Shown: piece after piece, positions 1 through 8,273 of the stretch
Numbering within the stretch: position 1 is the first letter of the stretch
Layout of the letters: the number at the start of each line of letters is the position of its first letter
Assembly (NCBI GenBank): GCA_963778375.1
Contig: CAVZTX010000022.1
Span: 62,001-126,000 of the forward strand
Reading direction: 5' to 3'
Length of the DNA stretch: 64,000 nucleotides
DNA from: CAVZTX01 sp963778375
GTDB taxonomy: Bacteria > Chloroflexota > Ktedonobacteria > Ktedonobacterales > Ktedonobacteraceae
The notes under the pieces: generated by a model
What the model was told of the DNA's origin: nothing
The model's database searches: none
The model's input: only the letters and a program-made list of their open reading frames with translations
Made by a program: the position numbers and the translations under genes

Positions 1-100
1 CATGCAATAGGAGGATGGATGATTTATTGTTATCGCCAGCGCGGTAATAGTGGATGGTAATGCCGTTGGCATGGACGTTGCCTTGAGAGAACTGGGTCAT
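1..100 (-). CDS. Alpha/beta hydrolase, N-terminal fragment cut by window edge
   Basis: A minus-strand reading frame starts at the ATG at 100 and runs off the left edge after 33 codons. The visible protein begins MTQFSQGNVHANG and ends in LLLH followed by the first base of a likely Gly codon. The hydrophobic strand before LLLHG is typical of alpha/beta hydrolases, where HG starts the oxyanion loop. Nucleophile, acid and catalytic His lie outside the window, so substrate and subfamily cannot be judged. The gene is divergent from the XPB-like helicase at 339. Confidence 0.6.
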   Translation of the reverse strand, partial: MTQFSQGNVHANGITIHYYRAGDNNKSSILLLH

Positions 101-237
101 TTTTGATTTCTTTCTCTTTTTTGAAGGATCATTTGAACAGTGACTATTGTATCATGCTGATTCTACCTGTAGGAAGCGAATGGGTTTCAAATAATGAGGT
201 TTCAGAAATGAAGCAGATACATAGGGATGGGCACAAA

Positions 238-277
238 GCCGATACATCGGCGGTGGGCACGATGAATCGGCCCCTAC
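238..277 (+). repeat. Dispersed palindromic repeat, copy 1 of a 40-bp pair
   Basis: These 40 bases recur identically and in the same orientation at 49054-49093. The copy contains the short palindrome CCGATACATCGG and ends in GGCCCCTAC, the tail shared by the other intergenic repeats in the window. It lies in the gap between the divergent hydrolase and helicase genes. Confidence 0.8.
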
Positions 278-338
278 GGAAGATCTGGAAGGATGGAGGG
301 CATAGCGGTTGGAACAAAAGTCTGTTATTATATAGTGC

Positions 339-1716
339 ATGAGTAAGTCGGTTTACTATTCAGGTGGCACACTCGTCCTGCGGGATGTGGATACAAAAGA
401 GCGACCTCCGGCACCGTTTAAGCTGATTAAAGAGCGATGGCGGTGCGAGGGGTATCATTATGGTACGCTGGAGTCGTACTTGCAGGAGCAGGATGTGCGG
501 GATACTGTTCCACGCTGGCAGGCGCTCAATCTGGACATGCAGGAGACGCGGGTGCCGCATGATTACCAGGTGGAGGCGCTGGCAGCGTGGGATGCGGCTG
601 GGCAGCGCGGGAGCATTGTGCTGCCGACGGGGGCAGGTAAGACGTTTGTGGCTATTCAGGCGATCCATAGGGTGAACCGTTCTAGCGTGGTGGTTGCGCC
701 GACGATTGATCTTTTGCACCAGTGGTATGCGCGGCTGGTGAATGCGTTCGCGACTGAGGTGGGGGTGTATTACAGTGGGGAGAAGAAGGTTTTGCCACTG
801 ACGGTGACGACTTATTCCTCGGCGGGGGATTTGATAGCGGAGCATGGGAATGGGTTCAAGCTGATTATTTTTGACGAGGTGCATCATTTGCCTGCGCCGA
901 CGTGGGGTGAGGCGGCGCTGATGGCACCGGCACCGCTGCGGCTGGGGCTGACGGCAACGTATCCTGAAGAGCATGAGCAGACGCAGGGACGCTGGCGTGT
1001 GGATGATCTGGTTGGGCCAATTGTGTATACGAAGCGGATTGAGGACCTGGTTGGGCAGCAACTGGCGCATTACCGGACACAGCGGATGCGGATTGATCTT
1101 ATCAGAGGAAGAACGCGCTCATTATGATGCTGACTATGCAATCTACACAGGATTTGTGCGCTCGCGGCAGTTACAGCGGAGTCATGGACCTGGATGGTTG
1201 ATGGAGTTGATGCGGCTTTCGGCGAGTGATTTGCAGGCAAGGCGGGCGCTGCTTGCACGGCAACGCTTGCTACAGTTGCTGGGAAGTTGCGAGGGGAAGT
1301 TTGCCGCGCTTGATGCGCTGCTGCGGGAATATGAGACTGAGCGCATCCTGGTGTTTACTGAGCACAACGCGGTTGTTTATGATATTGCGCGGCGGCATCT
1401 GGTTCCGGCTATTACACATGAAACGAGCGCGGCGGAACGCAAGGCGATTCTGGATGGATTTCAGGCGGGGCGCTACCGGGTGATTGTCACATCGCGGGTG
1501 TTGAACGAGGGGATCGATGTGCCGGAGGCGAAGGTGGCGATTGTGCTGAGCGGCGGGTCAAGTACACGCGAATATGTGCAGCGGCTGGGACGGGTGTTGC
1601 GGAAGGTTGAGAATAAGCAGGCGGTGCTGTTTGAGGTGATTGCGCGTAAGACGATTGAAGAGGCGAAGGCACAAAGGCGGCGTAGAGGACAGGAGACGGC
1701 TGATGCTGACGGCTGA
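339..1716 (+). CDS. XPB-like superfamily 2 DNA helicase, interrupted by a one-base frameshift
   Basis: Two overlapping frames, 339-1127 and 973-1716, together make one XPB/Rad25-type helicase. The first carries the P-loop LPTGAGKT (residues 95-102), DEVH (179-182) and LTAT (204-207). The second carries the C-terminal motor domain with VLNEGIDVPE and QRLGRVLRK, an arginine-finger motif VI. Homology passes from one frame to the other at 1095-1104, where removing one base of GATCTTATCA restores ...RIDLSEEER... . The ATG at 339 has no ribosome binding site and sits just behind a TATTATAT box at 326-333, so the message may be leaderless. The 3' end overlaps the Bax1 gene by 14 bases. Known role of the family with Bax1: unwinding and incision in nucleotide excision repair. 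Whether the extra base is a mutation, a sequencing error or recoding is open. Confidence 0.85.
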
Positions 1717-2998
1717 CCTGGTCAGGCCAAAACTGCGGCTGCGGGGATCGGAGTTGGTGATTGATCTGTTGAATGAGCGTGATCCGTTCTGGCTGCAAAC
1801 GGCGAGGGAGCTGATTGGTTTGTTTCGGGGGCAGGTGGGGCGGTCGCTGGAGGCGTGGGATAGGACGTTGGAAAGTTATATGGGGGATCGTACGGATTAT
1901 ATTGTGGTGCGTGGGCTGGCAAAGGTGCTGAGCGATGCGGCGACTTTTTGTCCTGTGGAAACTCCTCTGCCTCCGGTGCAGTTGCGGGAACGGCTTTTTG
2001 CGTATGGTCCGGCATTTGAGACGCCGCAGTTGTTTCATCCTCAGACGCGCTATGAGGTGGTGGGGAAGGTGGCGGATGAACTGGGTATTTCTGCGGAGTT
2101 GGTGGAGGCAACGCTGTTCGCGGATCGACCGGCAACGTATGTGCTTAGCGATGCGGGACCGGAGTGGACGCCGGAGGGATTACTGAGTCGCTATAATTTG
2201 GAGCTGGCACGAGGGGTGCTGTATTGGGCGTCGACGATTACGATTGAGGCGGCGAGTAACTATAAGGATCTGTGGAAATATATCAAATTTTTCAAGTTGA
2301 TGTTCTGGGCGGAGCCAAGGCGCGAGGGTGGGTATCGCATTGAACTGGATGGGCCGATTTCGCCGTTTGTGTCTTCTACGCTGCGCTATGGGAGACAGAT
2401 GGCGGCGTTTCTGCCCGCATTGTTTCTTTGCGAGCAGTGGAATATGGTCGCGGCGGTGCATCCTCCGCAAGCGGGGAAGGCGGTGACGTACCGGTTGGAT
2501 TCGAGTTCCGCGTTCCGGTCGCATTTTAAGCAGAGTGGGTTGTTTGATAGCCGTTTGGAGGCGGATTTCGCGGGTGAGTTCGAGCAGAAGATGGGTGGGA
2601 AACGCGGACATTGGCGACTAGAGCGTGAAAGTGAGTTGCTGCTGCTGGGGGATACGGTGATGGTGCCGGATTTTGTGTTGATCGATACGAAGGATGAGAG
2701 CCGACGTATTCTGATCGAGCTGGTTGGGTTCTGGCATCCAAACTATCTGCGGCGAAAGGTGGAGAAGGTGCGGGCGGCTAATTGCGCTCATTTGCTGTTG
2801 CTGGTTTATAAGGGGCTGAATATTACGGAAGATGCGTTTTCGGATGTGGCGAGTGAGGTGATATTTTTTGCGCAGAAGCCGGTTTTGAAGGAGGTGATGG
2901 AGGCGGTGGAGGGGATGGCGGAGCGAGTGTATGGGCCGAGGAAGAAGAGAGAAGGGAGAAGGAAGACTGGCAAATCGGCAGGGCATGCTGGTAGTTAG
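1703..2998 (+). CDS. Bax1-type nuclease (DUF790), XPB partner
   Basis: The 431-residue protein matches the DUF790/Bax1 family, named as the archaeal XPB-binding nuclease. It has an all-helical N-terminal part and a C-terminal PD-(D/E)XK-like core: PDFVLID with an Asp near residue 322, then ILIELVGFW with a Glu near residue 339. The tail is rich in Lys and Arg. The start at 1703 is preferred over 1640 because AGGAG lies about seven bases upstream and it leaves a 14-base overlap with the helicase stop, suggesting translational coupling. In archaea Bax1 binds XPB and incises bubble DNA as the helicase opens it. The same job here is inferred from family and gene order. Confidence 0.85.
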   Translation: MLTADLVRPKLRLRGSELVIDLLNERDPFWLQTARELIGLFRGQVGRSLEAWDRTLESYMGDRTDYIVVRGLAKVLSDAATFCPVETPLPPVQLRERLFAYGPAFETPQLFHPQTRYEVVGKVADELGISAELVEATLFADRPATYVLSDAGPEWTPEGLLSRYNLELARGVLYWASTITIEAASNYKDLWKYIKFFKLMFWAEPRREGGYRIELDGPISPFVSSTLRYGRQMAAFLPALFLCEQWNMVAAVHPPQAGKAVTYRLDSSSAFRSHFKQSGLFDSRLEADFAGEFEQKMGGKRGHWRLERESELLLLGDTVMVPDFVLIDTKDESRRILIELVGFWHPNYLRRKVEKVRAANCAHLLLLVYKGLNITEDAFSDVASEVIFFAQKPVLKEVMEAVEGMAERVYGPRKKREGRRKTGKSAGHAGS

Positions 2999-3023
2999 CC
3001 TCATAGTGACATACATGTTGCTG

Positions 3024-3341
3024 CTACGCGTGCAAATCTTTGGAGCCGGTTTTGATACGAGACTCTTGCCCCGCTTTCAGTGTCACTACGAAGCGCTCAA
3101 ATCGATCAACGGCGCTCCAGGGGACGATTTTTGGCTGGTGATGGAGGCCGAATGTGCTTGCAAAAGGCCGGAGCACATGGAAGCGATACAGCCATGCATA
3201 CCTACCGAAGATCAATGCAGACACCTCGTGTTCAGGACCAGTAGAAATTTGAACATCGACAACGCGCCCAATCCGCTTGCCTTCGGCTGTAACAATCTTA
3301 CTTCCTATGAGATCTGCAATGCTTGTTCTTCTGTGTGACAT
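3024..3341 (-). CDS. PRC-barrel domain protein (second of two)
   Basis: This protein of about 105 residues begins MSHRRTSIADLIG and has the PRC-barrel pattern: GSKIVTAEGKRIGRVVDVQI, then GRYAWLYRF, then a closing strand with VPWSAVDRFE. PRC-barrel domains are small beta-barrels found on ribosome-maturation and ion-transport accessory proteins. Its ATG overlaps the stop of the upstream PRC gene (TGATG at 3339-3343), so the two are probably translated together. It is the last gene of the metal-transport operon and converges with Bax1, 25 bases away. The longer possible start at 3389 would run inside the upstream gene and is less likely. Confidence 0.75.
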   Translation of the reverse strand: MSHRRTSIADLIGSKIVTAEGKRIGRVVDVQISTGPEHEVSALIFGRYAWLYRFHVLRPFASTFGLHHQPKIVPWSAVDRFERFVVTLKAGQESRIKTGSKDLHA

Positions 3342-3709
3342 CAGCGTCCGTTCCCTGGAATCCAGCGCAGGATATGGTCTGCAATCCATCGATCAGACTG
3401 GCCCACGCTATAGTCCTTTGCCTTTTTGCGCAGGCGGAGTGTCGGCCCAACGTTCTCAACGTCGCTCAGTGGAATATGATGCTCGAAGCGGCCACGCAAC
3501 AGAAATCTCGCAATCGGTCGCAGGTGTGAGGCAACGCGCCCAGTGAGCGCCTCTGGACCCGTAACGATATTTACGAGCACAAGTCTGCCATCATCGCGCC
3601 ATTCTGCCTCGATATCGGCTACCCGCCCGATATGACGCTTGTCGGACGTTTCTAATTGCGAATCCATGAAATCTCGCATCACAAGTAGCTGTTCCTCTGA
3701 ATCAGGCAT
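3341..3709 (-). CDS. PRC-barrel-like cytosolic protein (first of two)
   Basis: The 122-residue protein has an N-terminal segment followed by KRHIGRVADIEAEW and a second strand region VNIVTGPEALTGRVASHL, a PRC-barrel-type pattern. No membrane segment is visible. Its GGAGGAGG ribosome site lies inside the last codons of the NRAMP gene and only five bases separate that stop from this start, so co-translation is expected. PRC-barrel proteins are often found next to NRAMP or MgtE-type transporters, which suggests a sensor or regulator of the transporter. That role is inferred. Confidence 0.65.
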   Translation of the reverse strand: MPDSEEQLLVMRDFMDSQLETSDKRHIGRVADIEAEWRDDGRLVLVNIVTGPEALTGRVASHLRPIARFLLRGRFEHHIPLSDVENVGPTLRLRKKAKDYSVGQSDRWIADHILRWIPGNGR

Positions 3710-3714
3710 CTATG

Positions 3715-4938
3715 CTATCCTCCTCCGGTCAATATCTCAAGCGGGAGCGATACAATAGCCACAAGGAATGCGATGATCAAGATAACAATCATCGCGATAT
3801 TCGTGAAGCGCCCGTTGGTTTTGTCACCCAGGTAATCCCGGTCGTTCATGATTACCAGGAAAGGCGACAGTGAAAACGGCAGAAACAGAGCGATAACCGT
3901 TGAAGCAAGCAGCGCAAGCTGAAGGGGGTCCATACCAAGCAATCCAATGAGGACTGCTATCAATAGAAAGATCAGCAATACCAGGTTGAAGCGGGGTGCA
4001 TCGACAGGTTTTTTATCCTCCCCCCATTCCCAGCCAAAGCCTTGCGCGATATTATAGGAGACCGCCAGCACGACCTCAAGAGCGGCTCCCAGACAGGTCG
4101 CAAATAGCGCAGCAGCGAACAGATAGGCCCCGATTTGTCCGAAGGGCTTCGCCATCGCAAGTCCAAGTTCACCGAGCGTGCTCGAACTGATATTGAGCGG
4201 TTGCAGTACGATAGCTCCAAGGATTACCAGAGCGATTGATCCCAGGCTTCCGAAACCCATACCGACGATGGCCGTCACTCGATTGAGCAGCAGCGAACCG
4301 CCCGTCCACTTCTCCTCGCGCGCTCCCGACGAATAGAAGTACAAAAGGTAGGGACTGATTGTCGCGCCGAGGGTTGCTGCTATCAGATAAAGATAATCCG
4401 CAAGTTCTCCTGATTTAATTTCCGGCTTCCAGAGTGTTGGCAGAAGCTGCTTAGGCGGTCCTCCAAGGGCAACAATAGCGATCACAAACGATAGTGTGAG
4501 AAGACCAAGCAGAGCGGGGCCATTCTCGATTAAACTAAATGGTGCTCGCCAGGCCATTATCCAGACGAGGAGCGCGGCCACCGGAAAGAGATAATGCCAC
4601 GAGATGCCTGTAAAGAGGGAGAGCGCGATAGCGATGCCGCCAATCTCCGCGGCTAGCAGGAGGCTTTCCGCAATAAGCTCACTCATTAGTGGCAGAAGAT
4701 AGAACTTGAAACCAAATTCTTCGCGAATGGCGTCGGCGTATGTCTTCTTCGAGATCGCAGCAAAACGTCCGCTCATTTCCACCAGCAAAATAACCGCTAC
4801 TGTAGCGACTAAAATGGCCCAGATCAGCCCCAATCCAAATTTTGCACCCGATTCACCGGAGGTCGCAACAGTTCCTGCATCAAGGAATCCACCGGTTGCC
4901 GTCACAATGCCGAGTGCGAGTCCGAACCACTTTTTCAT
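3715..4938 (-). CDS. NRAMP-family divalent metal transporter with divergent metal site
   Basis: The 407-residue protein has the multi-helix LeuT-like layout of SLC11/NRAMP transporters. The helix-1 motif reads DAGTVAT (D20 kept; Thr at 23 where the family DPGN has Asn). The helix-6 motif reads SPYL at residues 195-198, where Mn/Fe transporters have MPH. Loss of both the Met ligand and the His suggests a substrate other than Mn2+ or Fe2+, possibly Mg2+ as in the NRMT branch; this is inferred. The start at 4938 is chosen over 5022 because AGAGGTAGG precedes it and its ATGA overlaps the stop of the upstream lipoprotein gene. Confidence 0.8.
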   Translation of the reverse strand: MKKWFGLALGIVTATGGFLDAGTVATSGESGAKFGLGLIWAILVATVAVILLVEMSGRFAAISKKTYADAIREEFGFKFYLLPLMSELIAESLLLAAEIGGIAIALSLFTGISWHYLFPVAALLVWIMAWRAPFSLIENGPALLGLLTLSFVIAIVALGGPPKQLLPTLWKPEIKSGELADYLYLIAATLGATISPYLLYFYSSGAREEKWTGGSLLLNRVTAIVGMGFGSLGSIALVILGAIVLQPLNISSSTLGELGLAMAKPFGQIGAYLFAAALFATCLGAALEVVLAVSYNIAQGFGWEWGEDKKPVDAPRFNLVLLIFLLIAVLIGLLGMDPLQLALLASTVIALFLPFSLSPFLVIMNDRDYLGDKTNGRFTNIAMIVILIIAFLVAIVSLPLEILTGGG

Positions 4939-5339
4939 GAATTGCCTACCTCTAAAAATGCTTTGCTTGCACGATCCAGGGCAGCAACCTGGGCACGCCA
5001 GTCGCAAGATGTATCGAGACAAGGAGAATCGACTACCTGTATCGCGGGCTTGTACAGATTCAGCAGGCGATGGAGCGTTCCTGCATCGGGAGTTCCTGTT
5101 TGAGAAGGCAGTGTTTGGTCAAGTCCGTCAAGTTCGCTGGCGTAGTTCACAAAGCTGGAGGCTGCGTATGCCTTGCTGATTTTCCCTTCGTGGAGATAGG
5201 TAAGGGTGGTTGAAGCGGCTGAGAAGGCTGAGCCAGCGTTTCCGGCTGCGCGGGTGAATGCGGATTGCGTTAACTGGCATCCTGCTGCTGTGACAGGTAG
5301 AACGAGAAGTAAGAAGATTATACCACCATACCTCCGCAT
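4935..5339 (-). CDS. Small lipoprotein, first gene of the NRAMP operon
   Basis: The 134-residue product starts MRRYGG, has one hydrophobic signal segment and a lipobox LPVTAAGC with the acylated Cys at residue 21. The mature part is about 110 residues with two further Cys (PCLDTSC) that could form a disulfide. No known domain was recognised. The stop overlaps the NRAMP start as ATGA, which points to coupled translation, so it may be an extracytoplasmic partner of the transporter. Confidence 0.7.
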   Translation of the reverse strand: MRRYGGIIFLLLVLPVTAAGCQLTQSAFTRAAGNAGSAFSAASTTLTYLHEGKISKAYAASSFVNYASELDGLDQTLPSQTGTPDAGTLHRLLNLYKPAIQVVDSPCLDTSCDWRAQVAALDRASKAFLEVGNS

Positions 5340-5469
5340 GCCATTTGGCCCGGTAGAAGGCCGCTCCTTTCTCGACAGCGTACTGTGTCGTGACTCTGCT
5401 TTCTTGAATATAACACGGATGATTGGGGGGAAAGAAGGACAAAGATAGGACCTCCTACCCTTCTAGCTA

Positions 5470-5646
5470 CCTAAATTTGGCCCAAATTAGTGGCATAATG
5501 CTCCTAATAAGGTAAGGTCTACCTTCACAGAATGAGCTATGATCCTCACGAGGACAAATTGACTGTTACTCATCCGGTGGCTCGGTTCACTCTACAGACT
5601 CTTAAGCCATGTGAGCAAATTGCCACTAATTTGGGCCAAATTTAGG
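5470..5646. mobile_element. MITE-like element with 26-bp perfect terminal inverted repeats
   Basis: Bases 5470-5495 (CCTAAATTTGG...TAGTGGCA) are exactly reverse-complementary to 5621-5646, enclosing 125 bases with no coding frame of note. Each arm is itself nearly palindromic around GGCC. Size of about 177 bp, long perfect arms and absence of a gene fit a miniature inverted-repeat transposable element. A large RNA or DNA hairpin is the alternative. No convincing target-site duplication was found. Confidence 0.55.
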
Positions 5647-5964
5647 CATCTAAGCTTTGGCAGCCCAAGTTCTTCTTCATGGCCTTTCGGCTGAAGCTCC
5701 CATAAATGCATGTTATCGGTTTATACACTACTACCTTAAGCATAATTTTGCAATTTTCAGGTACAATATAATTGCTGTTTTTTCATGTTAGTAGGAACGG
5801 GAAATTTTCTAATTTCTTGGTTGCAATTCAGCGCAACAATTAGCCTCACATACGCGTGCAAATTTGTACAGCTTTACGTTGCCTCCACCAGCACGTCACG
5901 GCAATTCCTTTTCATTAAGTAAACTCAGCCATACTATAATCCTACAAAATAGCGATGAAGGAGA
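5647..5964. other. AT-rich intergenic stretch
   Basis: No coding frame or RNA gene was recognised here. A TATAAT box at 5935-5940 lies about 25 bases before a small ORF with a good ribosome site at 5965. The -35 region is weak. Confidence 0.4.
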
Positions 5965-6141
5965 ATGATTGCTAGCAAGAACCCAATCATGGTGGGGTCT
6001 CCTCAACGGGCGGACACAAGGTCCCCCACTCTACCCAACACCTCTCCCGCCCCTACAGAGCAAAGGCGCATTTTCGTCAACTCGCTGCCTATTGCATTCT
6101 CAAGAAAGATGATCGGGAATATGGTATACTCGCCAGCATGA
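5965..6141 (+). CDS. Possible 58-residue ORF leading into the IS630 transposase
   Basis: An ATG at 5965 follows GAAGGAGA and a TATAAT box. The frame runs 58 codons through a repeat and stops with TGA overlapping the transposase ATG (ATGA at 6138-6141). The product is Pro/Ser-rich and resembles no family I know. It may be the start of a gene broken by the insertion, or a leader that couples translation to the transposase. The overlap may be chance. Confidence 0.25.
   Translation: MIASKNPIMVGSPQRADTRSPTLPNTSPAPTEQRRIFVNSLPIAFSRKMIGNMVYSPA
6008..6058 (+). repeat. Degenerate GGGCGGAC...CCGCCCCTACAG repeat
   Basis: The left arm GGGCGGACACAAGG and the right arm CCCGCCCCTACAG belong to the same family as the perfect copy at 30292-30318, with the loop expanded by inserted sequence. 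It sits just ahead of the IS630 copy. Confidence 0.55.
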
Positions 6142-7258
6142 GACAACCCATCTTTGTGCGCTCACTGAGCGAGGAAGAACGCCAGCAAATCGAAGCAGGG
6201 TTACGTTCCTCCGATGCCTTTGTGTTACGTCGCAGTCAGATTTTGCTGGCCTCCGCTCGCGGGGAGCGCGTACCCAGCATCGCCCGCGTCCTCAGTTGCG
6301 ACGAACAAACTGTCCGGAACGCGATCCATGCTTTCAACCAGCATGGAGGAGAGGCTTTGCGTGCCGGGTCCCATCGTCCTCACCGATTACGTACTGCGCT
6401 GGGCAACATCGATGCTGACACCTTCAAGGCCCTGTTGCACCGTCCGCCTCGTGATTTTGGCAAGGAGACCAGCCTCTGGACACTGGATCTTGTCGCGGTC
6501 ATGTGTGTTGAGCAGGGGTGGACAGCGACACAGGTTAGTGCTGAGACGATTCGCCAGACGCTCAAGCGGTTGGGGATCAACTGGAAGCGAGCCAAGCATT
6601 GGATTACCAGCCCTGATCCTTCCTACCGGATCAAAAAAAACGCGCGCGACCGCTTGATCGCGTGGGCCAGTCAGCAACCTGGCTGGGCCATCGGCTTTCT
6701 GGATGAAGTCTGGTGGAGCAGGTTTGCGCTTCCACGTCTGCATGCCTAGCAAAGCGAGGATCAACCGAGCCACTTGGTAGAGCAAACCTGGAAAAAAGGC
6801 GACCCTGATCCCAAAGCACTGGCCTGTTACGGGGTGTTGTGGCAAGAAGGAACGGTCGACGATCCAGCGCGAGAGAAGATGGCGATGCGCTTTGTCACGG
6901 GACGCCCTGTGAGTGACATCACGACCCAATTTCTGGAGTGGTGCTGTACCCAATTGCACAAACAGGGCAAGACCGCCTGGCTCCTGATCTGGGATAATGC
7001 CTCGTGGCATGGAAGCAAGCAGGTGCGCACCTGGATTCGCGAGCACAACCAGCAGGTCAAGCAAGAAAACAAGGGGGTACGCATCTTGCCGTTCTTTTTG
7101 CCGACAAAGAGTCCCTGGCTCAACCCAATTGAGCCAAAGTGGGTGCATGGCAAACGGGCCGTGGTGAAACCCAAAGAGGCGCTCTCAGTGAAACAACTGG
7201 CCGAGCGGGTCTGTGCCTATTTCTAATGCGCTTACGAAGCTCATCTGAGTATTCCCGA
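6113..7258 (+). mobile_element. IS630-family insertion sequence (approximate ends)
   Basis: The element carries one transposase frame. The only matching ends I can see are TCGGGAATA at 6113-6121 and its reverse complement at 7250-7258, and these set the stated limits. The true inverted repeats may be longer or start elsewhere. IS630 elements target TA, and I could not see a clear TA duplication at these ends. Confidence 0.5.
6138..7226 (+). pseudogene. IS630-family DDE transposase broken by an in-frame amber codon
   Basis: One frame runs from 6138 to 7226 (about 362 codons) with a single TAG at 6747-6749. Part one has a helix-turn-helix region (SIARVLSCDEQTVRNAI) and the first catalytic Asp in FLDEVWW (residue 189). 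Part two has the second Asp in LIWDNASWH and the final Glu in SPWLNPIEPKW, the IS630 signature. The amber follows LPRLHA, where a Trp codon (TGG to TAG) would give a full protein. Without suppression the product lacks two of three catalytic acids. The ATG at 6774 could give a useless C-terminal fragment. Confidence 0.85.
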
Positions 7259-7283
7259 AAAGGCCGCGTGATTCGACCTGCCG

Positions 7284-8273
7284 TCACTCCTCTTCCAACT
7301 GCTCTTTCTTTCCACTTGCGTGAAGAGCCTCGCCAGATGGCAGTGATTGGAGAAAGCGGTGGATCGCTGCAAGGGCGCGTTCGCTCGCCAGCGTGGAGAG
7401 ATGATCCGCTCCCTCAATGGCGACCAACTGTGCGTGTGGAAGGGCGCTCGCGAGCTCTTCTGTTTGCCGAAAAGGCACATCGACATCGGCTGTTCCATGC
7501 ACAATGAGCGTCGGGACCACAATGTCCTGGAAAGGATAGGCTGGCAAGGTCGCGAACTGCTGCATGTCGTTTCGGTAGCCGCTGCTGTGCTGAGAATTCA
7601 TCACGAGTGACTCGATGAACGCACTTGACTGGGCCTCGAACGCACTTGATTGTACCTCCTGTGGCAAGCGCTTCGAGAGAGCTGAGAGCAGATAGAGCGC
7701 TGGATCCCAGTCGAGGAGGTGGTTGAACAGCCACCTTTGCAGGCGCTGGCCCGGCGGGAGAGAGCGATACACCCCCTCTTCGGTAGAGGCGTGGGCGAGG
7801 GCGCAGATCAGCAGCAGCCCCCGGCAACGATGGGGATAGCGGAGGGCAAATTGCAGTGCTGATGGACCGCCTCCTGAGAGCGCGATGACCACCACCTGCG
7901 AGACGTTCAAGGCGTTGAGGGTTGCTGCGAAGATATCTGCCTGGGCTTCTGGCGTCTGGCCACTGTTCAATGGGGTGCGGCGATAGCCAGGACGGGAGAG
8001 GGACAGGAAGGTGAAATCGCTCTGAGCGAGCAAATGTGCCACTGCCATCCCATGGTCGTAGCCGCCTGGACTGCCATGAAGCACGAGGACGACTGGGCCG
8101 GCTCCCTCCATCTGATATTCAACCATGCCTCGGCTCGTCTCAAGCAGGCAACTCTCAGACTGTAAGCGCTGGCGCAGGCGCTGTTTCCACCTGCGATAGC
8201 GCAGCCCTGTGATAATAGCAGCGCAGGCCGCAGCGCTTCCTGCGCCCCGAACGAATAGAGATCGCACACGCAT
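7284..8273 (-). CDS. Alpha/beta hydrolase with N-terminal hydrophobic segment
   Basis: A 329-residue protein. The N-terminus (MRVRSLFVRGAGSAAACAAII) looks like a membrane anchor or weak signal. Then come the oxyanion loop HGSPGG, the nucleophile elbow ALSGGGPSA with its Ser, the acid in HGTADVDVP and the catalytic His in GADHLS, so the triad is complete. The start at 8273 is preferred to 8318 because AGGAAGGAAAG lies in front of it. A 21-base duplication gives QSSAF twice in the cap region. Substrate unknown. Confidence 0.8.
   Translation of the reverse strand: MRVRSLFVRGAGSAAACAAIITGLRYRRWKQRLRQRLQSESCLLETSRGMVEYQMEGAGPVVLVLHGSPGGYDHGMAVAHLLAQSDFTFLSLSRPGYRRTPLNSGQTPEAQADIFAATLNALNVSQVVVIALSGGGPSALQFALRYPHRCRGLLLICALAHASTEEGVYRSLPPGQRLQRWLFNHLLDWDPALYLLSALSKRLPQEVQSSAFEAQSSAFIESLVMNSQHSSGYRNDMQQFATLPAYPFQDIVVPTLIVHGTADVDVPFRQTEELASALPHAQLVAIEGADHLSTLASERALAAIHRFLQSLPSGEALHASGKKEQLEEE

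Noticed and set aside
1095..1104. Programmed +1 frameshift in XPB as a firm claim
   Set aside because: The slip CTT to TTA is possible but the next codon is common and there is no stimulatory structure or SD-like element I can see. A plain indel explains it as well.
6387..7148. 253-codon minus-strand open frame across the IS630 transposase
   Set aside because: It is antisense to catalytic motifs of the transposase and has no recognisable domain.
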